From a bacterium (GTDB taxonomy: Bacteria > Acidobacteriota > Blastocatellia > Pyrinomonadales > Pyrinomonadaceae): DNA of 23,161 bases. The stretch spans positions 1 to 23,161 of the forward strand of contig JAQSDP010000410.1 in the NCBI GenBank assembly GCA_029945985.1. The letters are read 5' to 3'. The first letter of the stretch is position 1. The number at the start of each line of letters is the position of its first letter. The notes beneath the pieces were generated by a model. That model was not told the DNA's origin. It saw only the letters and a list, made by a program, of their open reading frames with translations, and searched no databases. Below, one piece after another: positions 1 through 7,220 of this stretch. A program made the translations under genes and the position numbers.

Positions 1-360
1 GGGCCAAGGCAACCCAACAACAAAGTGAGAGAAGGCGGCGACGGCGCAGATCGTCAAGACCATCACCGGGCCTGCGAGTCGGTATGCGGCGAGCCATGCG
101 GGATGGTCGAACGGCAGCCGGAGCTTCAAACCGCCAACGAACAGCGACACGATTACCGCGAGTTCGGTGAAATGCTCAAACAACACACTGCCCCGGACGA
201 AATCTACCGAGACAAGGCCAAATCCAGCGGGCCCGATAGAAACCCCGAGAGCTAAATAGAGCGCAGAGGTCGTAACAGGCATGTGACGGATGTATGCCGA
301 TGTCAGCGCGATCGTGAGAAGCACCGCCGACACCAGAGCCATCCATCCCAAATATTCCAT
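1..360 (-). CDS. Cation/proton antiporter (CPA family), N-terminal part, cut by window edge
   Basis: The minus strand from the ATG at 360 is open to base 1 (120 codons) with no stop. The translation is a run of hydrophobic segments (about residues 4-20, 30-50, 66-80 and 96-115) broken by short polar loops. Phrases such as LALGVSIGPAGFG and ELAVIVSLFVGGLKL are typical of the first helices of CPA1/NhaP and Kef-type sodium (or potassium)/proton exchangers of the inner membrane. The rest of the transport domain lies outside the window, so ion specificity cannot be judged. No strong ribosome binding site precedes the ATG; there is only a purine stretch AAGAGA. The gene is downstream of tRNA-Leu on the same strand, about 80 bases away. 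Confidence 0.7.
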   Translation of the reverse strand, partial: MEYLGWMALVSAVLLTIALTSAYIRHMPVTTSALYLALGVSIGPAGFGLVSVDFVRGSVLFEHFTELAVIVSLFVGGLKLRLPFDHPAWLAAYRLAGPVMVLTICAVAAFSHFVVGLPWP

Positions 361-442
361 GAGCAAATCTCTTAGGGAGTTTGAACTTTGATCATTACTC
401 GACAGACCTTCGTGGGCGAAGCTGAGGTGAGCCGAAATTAGA

Positions 443-529
443 TGGTGCGGACGAGAAGAATCGAACTTCCACTCCCTCGCGGGAACAGGCTTCTGAGACC
501 TGCGCGTCTACCAGTTCCGCCACGTCCGC
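443..529 (-). tRNA. tRNA-Leu, anticodon CAG, with encoded CCA
   Basis: On the minus strand the 87 bases fold as a class II tRNA. The acceptor stem GCGGACG pairs with CGTCCGC, followed by discriminator A and a genomically encoded CCA. The D arm is GCG/CGC with GGTAGA in its loop. The anticodon stem CAGGT/GCCTG carries the loop CTCAGAA, giving anticodon CAG at 493-495. There is a long variable arm (CCC/GGG) and a T arm with TTCGATT. The long variable arm and CAG anticodon identify leucine, reading CUG codons. Confidence 0.95.
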
Positions 530-549
530 GTGATCTTGGGCGAACCTTG

Positions 550-578
550 AGGATACTAGGTCATTCCTCAGTTTTCAA
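550..578 (-). promoter_or_regulatory. Candidate sigma-70 promoter for tRNA-Leu
   Basis: On the minus strand TTGAAA (578-573) is followed after 17 bases by TATCCT (555-550), about 20 bases before the tRNA 5' end. It overlaps the last bases of the upstream SRPBCC gene. Matches are 5/6 for the -35 and 4/6 for the -10, so this is plausible but unproven. Confidence 0.4.
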
Positions 579-1027
579 GAGAGGAGTTCGGCGACGGCTT
601 GCTGACGATGATCGAAGATGTAGTCCAACTGGCGGCGGACGAAGAAGTGGGCTAGGTCTCCGAGAGGTTCCAGCGGCAGGCGGTAACGAACCTCGTCTTC
701 GATCAACGTTCTGTCGGGCTCCAGTTGCGTGAAAGTATGACGGTGGATCCACTGAGCGTATGGCCCTCGAAGCTGTTGGTCGACAAATTCGAACGGCGGA
801 TCCCAAACCGAGATCTCGGTCCGCCACTTCATTGGGATGCCGTGTAGCCGAAGCTGATAGTCGATCAACGAACCGCGCTCGATCTCGATCGGCTGGGGCG
901 TTATGATGTGAAAGTTCAACTCCGGCGGCGTGATCCGCTCGAGGTTAACCGCGTCGGCAAAGAACGTGAAAACCTTTTCACGCGGAAGATCGAGTTCGAG
1001 CCGTCGCGTCAGAACATGTTCTGCCAT
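575..1027 (-). CDS. SRPBCC (START-like) ligand-binding family protein
   Basis: This 150-residue protein has the START/Bet v 1-like helix-grip pattern. The N-terminus (LDLPREKVFTFFADAVNLER, then ITPPELNF) and the region RTEISVWDPPFEFVDQQLRG, then H-R-H-F, match the SRPBCC group often labelled polyketide cyclase/dehydrase or COG4276. Such proteins bind hydrophobic ligands in a cavity; no substrate can be inferred. I chose the ATG at 1027. The open frame extends to 1105, but that stretch runs through a terminator hairpin and family members start close to this Met. An ATG two codons earlier (1033) is equally possible. No clear ribosome binding site is visible. It lies downstream of the GWxTD gene terminator and upstream of tRNA-Leu, all on the minus strand. 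Confidence 0.75.
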   Translation of the reverse strand: MAEHVLTRRLELDLPREKVFTFFADAVNLERITPPELNFHIITPQPIEIERGSLIDYQLRLHGIPMKWRTEISVWDPPFEFVDQQLRGPYAQWIHRHTFTQLEPDRTLIEDEVRYRLPLEPLGDLAHFFVRRQLDYIFDHRQQAVAELLS

Positions 1028-1068
1028 AAGCATTCGTTTTCGAGGGCATCGCTGGTCCGGATTCACAC

Positions 1069-1106
1069 AAAAATGCGCGAAACGGGACCTGTCCGCTTCG
1101 CGCATT
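1069..1106 (-). terminator. Rho-independent terminator after the GWxTD gene
   Basis: The arms AATGCGCGAA (1072-1081) and TTCGCGCATT (1097-1106) are perfectly complementary, with an inner GGAC/GTCC stem between them. On the minus strand the hairpin runs straight into TTTTT (1073-1069). It begins 21 bases after the stop of the GWxTD gene, so it should end that transcript. Confidence 0.85.
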
Positions 1107-1126
1107 GAGCCAATCTAAGTTCCAGT

Positions 1127-2767
1127 CTAATTCTCGATCGTAAACTTGCCCTTGTTCTCGATCACCTGGCCGCCGACCTTATCTTTGGTGATAAGCTTTA
1201 TCTCGTAATCGCCGAGCGGCATGCGGTCGGTCGGAAGCAGACGGGCGAGTGTAAGACGCTGGCCCGAGTCGCTCAAGCCGGACCAATCCTCGGGCTGACG
1301 GAGTACTTCCTTGCCGTCTTTGACAAGCACGTACTCGACATCCACGGCGGGACGCAGTGTAGTCTGGTCGATGCCGGCGTTGTAGACCTGCATATAAACG
1401 CCCACTTCCTGGCCCTGTTTGTAACGGCCCGAGAGATTCGGGATGACCTTGGCGTTGCCGATCACGAACGCACTGCCTATGTCGCTCTCCGTCGTGGTGC
1501 GAAGCCGGGTGGCTAAGATCATCGTCGAGGTCGAAAGCTTCTTTTCGTCGTAACGCGGCACTGTGAAGCCCTGGCTCACGACCCCGCGGTTGCCAGACTT
1601 GACGTCACGAACCACCACGTCGACCTTGTATGTTCCCGGCGTTAAGGCGACGGCCTTCTGATATACGCTCTTACGATCTCGAAGCTCGACCAATTCGGCG
1701 GTCGTCGCGTTCGTGGAAACCGAATCTTCGAATATGCCCGATCGCTTTCCTGACACAGCCGTGATGCGGCCAAAGATGTTCATGTTGGCCGTCTGAAGTC
1801 CACCGGCGTCTTCCCAGGTCAACGATTTATTATCGGCTTGGACGGTGAAGGTCGCGACCACGCGGTCTTCCGACTGCCGGAAGAAATCGACCCGAAGATC
1901 GAATGGAAGCGGATTGTTGTCGAGCACGCCCGAATCACCGCCTGCCATCGACTGGAGGTCACCAAACTTAACTTGCGGCGGACGCTGGAGCGCCGTGATT
2001 ATCTCAAGCCTGCGGAACGGCGTGTCCTGTTCACGCATAAAGTTGTTCCCGGACGCGCCATTGTAACCAGAGATGCGGTCGCCCTTGTCGGACAGGCCTA
2101 GTTGCTCGGCAGTTGTCAACCCTGCCCCGGGAACCATCATCAAAGCGTCTTTTTCGTTTGCATTGCGCGCGATCCGATACTCGCCGGTTCCGGTCGGATC
2201 GACAAACTCGATCTCGATACCGTCGCCGACGTTATCAAGGTGTCGGTAGAACCAGATCTCGAACGGATAGGTCGTGGTCGAGCCGCCGCCTTCGTAGCTG
2301 GGACGATCATAAGAGCCGCCCGAGGGCCGAGACTCGACGGAATCGGGCTTGCCCCACGCGATGTAGATGCGTCCGCGATCGGTCTTCCACCCGGGAATAC
2401 CCGAAGTGTAATGCTGGTTGGCGTATGCGATACGTTCGTAATACTCTTCGCGGTATTCGTTTTCTTCCGTATCAGGATTCGGATCGCGGCGGCGCCAGAA
2501 ATTCTCGATGAAGTTTTCGCGCTCTTCATCGGTCTGCAGAGCCAGGAACGCACGCTTCTCTTCTTTCGTGATGATGTAATCAACGTCGGTATTAAGCCAA
2601 CGTTTGTAAGCCCCCTTCAACTCGGGCTTAACATTTCGCGCGCGATCGCTAATATCTTCAGCCGGCTTCTTGCCTTTATCCGGCGGCTGGGCAATGACCG
2701 CGGCTCCGGACAGCGTGATCGCTAACGCGGATAAACCAATACCTTTAATAAAACGGGAACCTGACAT
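1127..2767 (-). CDS. Secreted GWxTD-domain protein
   Basis: The protein is 546 residues with an N-terminal signal peptide: basic MSGSRFIKG, a hydrophobic core to about residue 25, and AQ near the cleavage site. The GWxTD domain follows, with WRRRDPNPDTEENEYREEYY at about 91-110 and the name motif GWKTD at 126-130, then RGRIYIAWGKPD. The C-terminal part (about 290-540) looks like beta-sandwich repeats with phrases such as TPGTYKVDVVVRD. The family is found in Acidobacteriota, Bacteroidota and relatives; its role is unknown. The ATG at 2767 is preceded by AGGAG ten bases upstream. A TTG at 2788 in the same frame lacks a site and was rejected. The gene has its own promoter candidate and terminator, so it is probably monocistronic. 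Confidence 0.85.
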   Translation of the reverse strand: MSGSRFIKGIGLSALAITLSGAAVIAQPPDKGKKPAEDISDRARNVKPELKGAYKRWLNTDVDYIITKEEKRAFLALQTDEERENFIENFWRRRDPNPDTEENEYREEYYERIAYANQHYTSGIPGWKTDRGRIYIAWGKPDSVESRPSGGSYDRPSYEGGGSTTTYPFEIWFYRHLDNVGDGIEIEFVDPTGTGEYRIARNANEKDALMMVPGAGLTTAEQLGLSDKGDRISGYNGASGNNFMREQDTPFRRLEIITALQRPPQVKFGDLQSMAGGDSGVLDNNPLPFDLRVDFFRQSEDRVVATFTVQADNKSLTWEDAGGLQTANMNIFGRITAVSGKRSGIFEDSVSTNATTAELVELRDRKSVYQKAVALTPGTYKVDVVVRDVKSGNRGVVSQGFTVPRYDEKKLSTSTMILATRLRTTTESDIGSAFVIGNAKVIPNLSGRYKQGQEVGVYMQVYNAGIDQTTLRPAVDVEYVLVKDGKEVLRQPEDWSGLSDSGQRLTLARLLPTDRMPLGDYEIKLITKDKVGGQVIENKGKFTIEN

Positions 2768-2841
2768 ACCGGTACTACTCCTGATCAAAGCAAGTTGGGG
2801 CCAAACAAGGCCGATAAATCTTAACGGGCGTACAAACCTAG

Positions 2842-2870
2842 ATTTTAGGTGGATTCAGCCATTAATACAA
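2842..2870 (-). promoter_or_regulatory. Candidate promoter of the GWxTD gene
   Basis: In the 139-base gap between the tatC stop and the GWxTD start, the minus strand has TTGTAT (2870-2865), a 17-base spacer, then TAAAAT (2847-2842). The -10 matches 5/6, the -35 only 3/6. The leader would be about 65-70 bases. Confidence 0.35.
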
Positions 2871-2906
2871 GATGAATGCGCGAGTAGCGGGGTTGCTTGC
2901 AGGCGC

Positions 2907-3962
2907 CTAGATAGCGCTCTCAGGCTGCCGTTTCTTTCCAAAAAACCAGGCGATTAAGATAGAAAATATGTAGAGCACCACCATTGGCATCGCGAACAAC
3001 ATCATATTCGGGATGTCACCGGTCGGCGAAACGAACGCGGCGACGATTAGAATGATGATCAAGGCCATCTTCCAGTTGCTGACGAGAAACTTCGGCGTGA
3101 CCAACCCGATGCGAGCCAAAACATACGTAACTGCCGGCATTTGGAAGATTATTCCCATCGCCAGCATGATCAGCGTGATTAGGTCGAAATAGTCAGTCGC
3201 CCGCAACAGTGGGCGAAATTCCTCCGCCACACCGAGCAAATACCCGACCGCTGGGGGGAAGAGTATGTAATACGCAAAAGCCGCCCCGGCAACGAATGCA
3301 ATACTGGAGAGCGCGATAAACGGAGTTACATAAGACTTTTCATGCTGATACAAAGCCGGTGATATAAATCCCCAAACCTGAAGAAGCAGAAAAGGAATAG
3401 AGATCGCGATCGCAGAATATAGCGAAACCGTAACATACAGCGTAAACGCTTCCTGGGCTGTCGTTACGATCAGCTTTTCGCCGAGCGGCGGTGTATCAGA
3501 CGGCTTCGCCGCGAGGTCGATCGGAATGCGAATACCCTTGGCAACCACTCCTCCCTGCGTTATCAGCGGCTCGTCCGTGTAAAGGGCAAGCTTGCCTTCC
3601 CCATCCGCCGCCGCAACGACAGCAACCGACGCTCCTGGCTGAACTACCGCCGTTCCCAGCCGGGTCGCACGGTCGAAGACATATTTGCCCTGCTCGCCGG
3701 CATTCAGATTCGAGAGCGGGCGAATCGAACTCTCATCCAGTCCGGTAGCGGCCATGTCGCGCTGGGCTGATTCATTCAACGCTCGAACGATCGGCACTGC
3801 GAGGAAGTTATAAATGTATTGGGAAGCGAAAAAGCACCCGATGAAAGCAATGACGATGAAGATCACCGACCGAACGATACGCTTGCGCAGTTCGTCCAGA
3901 TGTTCGAGGAACGACATCTGGCCGGCGTCAGTATCTTCGCGTCTTGATTCCAGTTCGTTCAC
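2907..3962 (-). CDS. tatC: Twin-arginine translocase subunit TatC with a large periplasmic insertion
   Basis: TatC is the multi-helix membrane receptor for folded proteins carrying twin-arginine signals. The signature MSFLEHLDELRKRI is at residues 16-29 and is followed by the first helix (about 30-50). Later helices include SLYSAIAISIPFLLLQVWGF and the segments after EKSYVTPFIALSS. The protein is 351 residues against about 240-260 for usual TatC. The extra length is a roughly 100-residue, helix-poor segment (about 65-170) in the first periplasmic loop. The GTG at 3962 overlaps the stop of the upstream tatA/B gene (GTGA), implying translational coupling. An ATG at 3917 (residue 16) is an alternative start. 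It is the last gene of the run mnmG-parA-parB-selD-tatA/B-tatC. Confidence 0.9.
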   Translation of the reverse strand: MNELESRREDTDAGQMSFLEHLDELRKRIVRSVIFIVIAFIGCFFASQYIYNFLAVPIVRALNESAQRDMAATGLDESSIRPLSNLNAGEQGKYVFDRATRLGTAVVQPGASVAVVAAADGEGKLALYTDEPLITQGGVVAKGIRIPIDLAAKPSDTPPLGEKLIVTTAQEAFTLYVTVSLYSAIAISIPFLLLQVWGFISPALYQHEKSYVTPFIALSSIAFVAGAAFAYYILFPPAVGYLLGVAEEFRPLLRATDYFDLITLIMLAMGIIFQMPAVTYVLARIGLVTPKFLVSNWKMALIIILIVAAFVSPTGDIPNMMLFAMPMVVLYIFSILIAWFFGKKRQPESAI

Positions 3963-4420
3963 AGCCAGTTGCGTTTGTCGGATAACAGATCGGGTTCTTC
4001 TTCTGTCGAGGACTCGGCGGACGATTCATGGTGGCCGTTGCTGCTTTCAGGTTCGGTAACAGTTCCCGCCGCGATCGCGTCGAACTCTTCCTTGTTCATC
4101 GCCTTGATGGCCGGTGCATCGATCGGAGTAGATTCGGCCGAGCTATCCGAGAGTATCTTGTTCTCTCTCGAGACAGGTTTATCCTCGTCCGCCTCGTTCA
4201 GCAGGTCGTCGATCTTAAGTGCCTTTGTTTCTTCCTCGAAATCTACCTCGCGTTCCCATGTCTGCTTGAACTCGTTCGCCGTTCCGCGAAGTTCAGACAT
4301 TATCTTCCCGGCTTTCCTCGCTAGTTCCGGTAGGCGCCGAGGACCGAGAAAGATCAGAGCAACGATCCCGATCATGATCAGCTCAGACGTTCCCAGAGAT
4401 TCGAATATAAACAGGTACAA
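3959..4420 (-). CDS. tatB: Sec-independent translocase TatA/TatB-family subunit
   Basis: The 153-residue product starts with one transmembrane helix (about 8-24, ELIMIGIVALIFLGP), the hinge GPRRLPELARKAGK, an amphipathic helix and a long acidic tail. This is the TatA/TatB/TatE layout; the hinge and tail length lean to TatB, but the sequence alone does not separate TatA from TatB reliably. It would assemble with TatC in the inner membrane. The start is TTG at 4420, directly after the selD stop codon, with GAGGTG a few bases upstream inside the last selD codons. The 3' end overlaps tatC by four bases. Confidence 0.85.
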   Translation of the reverse strand: MYLFIFESLGTSELIMIGIVALIFLGPRRLPELARKAGKIMSELRGTANEFKQTWEREVDFEEETKALKIDDLLNEADEDKPVSRENKILSDSSAESTPIDAPAIKAMNKEEFDAIAAGTVTEPESSNGHHESSAESSTEEEPDLLSDKRNWL

Positions 4421-5443
4421 CTAGTTCACCTCGATCAACTTTCCGCGAAATTCCCGCACTTCGCCGATGATCCGCGAATCTTCGACTTGAGCGATATATT
4501 CGGCGGCGTGTTCTGCCGGTAGGCTCACCAAAAGGCCGCCCGCCGTCTGCGGATCAAACAGAGCACTCTGCATCGGGCCGCTGACATGTCCGGCAATAGT
4601 TACCGTATCGCCTACGTAAACGCGATTATTCTTGTCGCCTCGCGTCAACATTCCCGCTTCGATCAGTTCTATTACGTCAGGCAGGAGCGGAACGCTTGCC
4701 GATTCAATTACAAGAGTAACATCCCCGGACCTCGCCATCTCATAGGCGTGACCGAGAAGCCCGAACCCTGTAACGTCGGTACAGCTATTGGCGCCGAGCC
4801 GGACCATCGCTCTTGATGCCGCGGCGTTAGACGTAGTCATCGCTTTTATCGTCGCTGCCATTGCCGTCGGGCTCGCAACCCCTTTTTTTACGGCAGTATT
4901 GATGGCTCCAGTCCCGATCCCCTTTGTGAGGATTAAAACATCACCCGGCTTGGCTCCTCCATTCGTGATCACGCGACTCGGATTTATCGTACCCGTAACC
5001 GCGTAGCCGAACTTCATTTCCTGGTCGTCCACGGAATGCCCGCCGATCACTACGACACCGTGATCGTTCATCGCCCGTTGTCCACCCGCTAGAATCTGTC
5101 CGAGGACCTCGAAATCGCCCTTCTGCGGATAACAGACTATCGACAAGGCCGAGATCGGCGTACCGCCCATCGCATAGACGTCGTTTATCGAATTTATCGC
5201 GGCGGCATACCCGTATGTCTCAGGGTCATCCGCCACCGGAGTGAAGAAATCAACTGTTTGAACCAAAGCAAGGTCGTCGGAAAGGCGAAAAACTCCCGCG
5301 TCGTCGGCTGTATCGAAACCGACGATCACATTTTCGCTTGATTGACGCGGAAGTTTGCTCAAAACTTGAGCAAGGTCGCCGGGCGCGAGTTTAGCCACTC
5401 AACCCGCGCAGCTGACCATTTCCGTTAAACGCTTTGCTGTCAA
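4421..5443 (-). CDS. selD: Selenide, water dikinase with in-frame UGA (selenocysteine) at the active site
   Basis: SelD makes selenophosphate from selenide and ATP for selenocysteine and selenouridine synthesis. A simple gene call starts at the GTG at 5398 and lacks the catalytic residue. Upstream, the frame continues through a TGA (5399-5401) to a TTG at 5443. That TTG has a strong AGGAGG nine bases upstream, lying in the last parB codons. The N-terminus then reads MTAKRLTEMVSCAGUVAKLA, with U15 and K18 at the places of the catalytic Cys17 and Lys20 of E. coli SelD. The rest is a complete AIRS-type kinase: DTADDAGVF, INSINDVYAMGGTP, GGHSVDD and FDPQTAGGLLV. The total is 340 residues. It lies between parB and the tat genes in one run. 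A Sec-containing SelD implies selA, selB and tRNA-Sec elsewhere in the genome. Confidence 0.92.
5355..5373 (-). promoter_or_regulatory. Candidate bacterial SECIS hairpin for selD
   Basis: On the minus strand TTGCTCAA and TTGAGCAA form a perfect 8-bp stem with loop GTT. The loop G lies 33 bases after the UGA. That fits the known bacterial pattern of a stem-loop just downstream of the Sec codon with G early in a small apical loop. A second, weaker hairpin (5380-5406) straddles the UGA itself: CGGG/CCCG and GAGT/ACTC, loop GGCTAA. Either could be the SelB target. Confidence 0.5.
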
Positions 5444-5447
5444 CAGT

Positions 5448-6326
5448 TTATACCTCCTTTGATTTTATCAGCCTCTCGTAAATTCTGTCGAGATCAGCCG
5501 AACTGTAGTACTCGATCTCAATCTTACCCTCGCCGTCCTTTTTACTGGGTAATATCTTCACATTAGTGCCGAGAACCCGCATCAATTTTGTCTCGGCGAC
5601 CCGAACATTCGGATCCTTCGTCGCTGTAACCTCTTTATCGGCTTCGTTTGACTCCCGCGGCGAGTCTTTCTTCTTGATCATCCGCTCGGCCTCGCGAACG
5701 GTCAAGTTAAAATCTACGATCGCCTTTGCCACCTCTATCTGCCTCGCGGAGTCGTTAGATACAAGCAGCGTGCGGGCATGGCCGGGAGTGAGCATCTCGT
5801 TTTCCACGAATTCGAGAACTTGCTCCGGAAGTTTCAAGAGCCTCAGCGCCGTGGAGATCATCGAGCGGTCCTTGCCTACTCTTTCTGACAGCTCCTCCTG
5901 GGTAAACCCAATGTTGTCAAGCAGTTTGCGGTACGCACGGGCCTCTTCGACTACGTTCAATTCCTGTCGCTGAATGTTCTCGATGAGTGCGACTTCCAGC
6001 ATCTTCTCATCGGAGATCTCCTTCAGGGTGACGGGAACCCGTCGAAGCCCAGCCTTCTGAGCCGCCCGCCAACGACGTTCGCCCGCGACGATCTGATAGC
6101 GTTCCCTGCTTCGCCGCACCACGATCGGCTGCACGATGCCGTTCGATTTGATCGATTGAGCGAGTTCGTCCAAGGCCGTTTCGGCAAAACGTGTGCGCGG
6201 CTGTTCGGGGTTCGGATCGATAAGATCAATATCTACTTCATTTACGGCGATCTCAGCTCTCGCGGCTGCTCCGGTCGTGTCGCCCAGCAACGCACTCAAA
6301 CCGCGGCCCAGGGGTTGTCTAGCCAT
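5448..6326 (-). CDS. parB: Chromosome partitioning protein ParB (CTPase, parS-binding)
   Basis: ParB loads at parS sites, spreads as a CTP-dependent clamp and works with ParA to segregate the origin. The 292 residues show the N-terminal ParA-interacting segment (LGRGLSALLG) and the CTP-binding domain with GERRWRA (82-88) and ENIQRQELN (116-124). The helix-turn-helix follows (about 141-166, with GKDRSMISTALRLLKLP), and a C-terminal dimerisation segment ends the protein. In the recognition region the usual ...NALRLL is STALRLL here, which may matter for the unusual palindromes beside parA. The ATG overlaps the end of parA by eight bases and has AAGGAG upstream. The gene's last codons contain the ribosome binding site of selD. 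Confidence 0.95.
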   Translation of the reverse strand: MARQPLGRGLSALLGDTTGAAARAEIAVNEVDIDLIDPNPEQPRTRFAETALDELAQSIKSNGIVQPIVVRRSRERYQIVAGERRWRAAQKAGLRRVPVTLKEISDEKMLEVALIENIQRQELNVVEEARAYRKLLDNIGFTQEELSERVGKDRSMISTALRLLKLPEQVLEFVENEMLTPGHARTLLVSNDSARQIEVAKAIVDFNLTVREAERMIKKKDSPRESNEADKEVTATKDPNVRVAETKLMRVLGTNVKILPSKKDGEGKIEIEYYSSADLDRIYERLIKSKEV

Positions 6327-7080
6327 GGCTCAATATCTCCTTTGCAAGATCTAAATAGCTTTCTGCCCCCTTGGATTTGATGTCATAAAGAAGGATCGGT
6401 TTACCAAAGCTCGGAGCCTCAGCCAGTCTCACGTTCCTGGGGATCACCGTTTTCAGCACCTGCGGACCGTAAAAGTCTCTCAGATCCTTCGCCACTGCTG
6501 ACGAAAGATTAGTACGCTCATCATACATCGTAAGCAGTAGCCCCTCGATCGACAGATCGGGGTTCAGCTCTCGCTTCAATCTAGCCAACGTTTCGAACAA
6601 CTCCGTAACACCTTCAAGAGCGAAATATTCGCACTGAATGGGTACCAAAAGCGAATCCGCCGCTGTCAGGCCATTTACCGTGAGGATACCCAGACTCGGC
6701 GGGCAGTCTATCAGTATGAAATGGAAATAGTCCCGAGCCTCGTCCAACAAACGCTTCAGTACCGTTGCCCGATCTTTCGCTTCTGCCAGTTCGATCTCGA
6801 CTCCTGCGAGATTCTTGTCGGACGGCAGCACCCACAACGTCGGCAGCTCGGTCGGCAGAACCAGATCGCGTATGGAGAGTTGCCCGGCCATCGCATCATA
6901 AAGTGATTTGCGATCTCCCGTCCTAGCAATGCCAGAACCTGACGTCGCGTTTCCCTGAGGATCGGCGTCAACAAGAAGAACCTTCTTCTCGTTCATTGCC
7001 AGTGCCGCAGCAAGGTTGATTGCGGTAGTTGTTTTGCCCACACCGCCCTTCTGATTGGCGATGGCGATGATCTTTGCCAT
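6319..7080 (-). CDS. parA: Chromosome partitioning ATPase ParA/Soj
   Basis: This is a deviant-Walker ATPase that drives origin segregation together with ParB. The product is 253 residues. It begins MAKIIAIANQKGGVGKTTTA with the Walker A motif at 11-18, followed by LLVDADPQGN and LIDCPPSLGILTVN. I chose the ATG at 7080 because this gives the standard Soj N-terminus and length. The open frame runs on to 7143 but that extension crosses a parS-like palindrome. No strong ribosome binding site precedes it. It overlaps parB and is preceded by a 140-base gap that carries two palindromes, so its expression may be affected by ParB bound there. Confidence 0.95.
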   Translation of the reverse strand: MAKIIAIANQKGGVGKTTTAINLAAALAMNEKKVLLVDADPQGNATSGSGIARTGDRKSLYDAMAGQLSIRDLVLPTELPTLWVLPSDKNLAGVEIELAEAKDRATVLKRLLDEARDYFHFILIDCPPSLGILTVNGLTAADSLLVPIQCEYFALEGVTELFETLARLKRELNPDLSIEGLLLTMYDERTNLSSAVAKDLRDFYGPQVLKTVIPRNVRLAEAPSFGKPILLYDIKSKGAESYLDLAKEILSHG

Positions 7081-7123
7081 GTAATTCGAATGGATAAGGT
7101 AGCACAAAGCGCGCGGCGCGCAA

Positions 7124-7145
7124 AAATGTGGCACGTGCCACATTT
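7124..7145. promoter_or_regulatory. parS-like palindrome, copy 1
   Basis: A perfect 22-bp palindrome with core TGTGGCACGTGCCACA, centred between 7134 and 7135, 44 bases upstream of the parA ATG. The classical parS core is TGTTTCACGTGAAACA. The outer TGT/ACA and the central CACGTG are identical, and TT/AA is replaced by GG/CC. The position next to parAB supports a ParB-binding role (inference). Confidence 0.7.
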
Positions 7146-7156
7146 CAAATCTCCTT

Positions 7157-7180
7157 AAAATGTGGCACGTGCCACATTTT
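7157..7180. promoter_or_regulatory. parS-like palindrome, copy 2
   Basis: A perfect 24-bp palindrome with the same 16-bp core TGTGGCACGTGCCACA, centred at 7168/7169, 34 bp from copy 1. It lies in the mnmG-parA gap. Confidence 0.7.
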
Positions 7181-7220
7181 TCATAGTTTAGGGGCAGTAA
7201 GGAGCCAGAAATTGCAGATT

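Noticed and set aside
2102..2725. A 207-codon plus-strand open frame
   Set aside because: Antisense to the GWxTD gene, no domain or ribosome binding site.
4421..5398. SelD starting at the GTG after the UGA, or as an N-terminally truncated pseudogene
   Set aside because: The upstream codons match Sec-type SelD, the start has a strong ribosome binding site, and the rest of the protein is intact.
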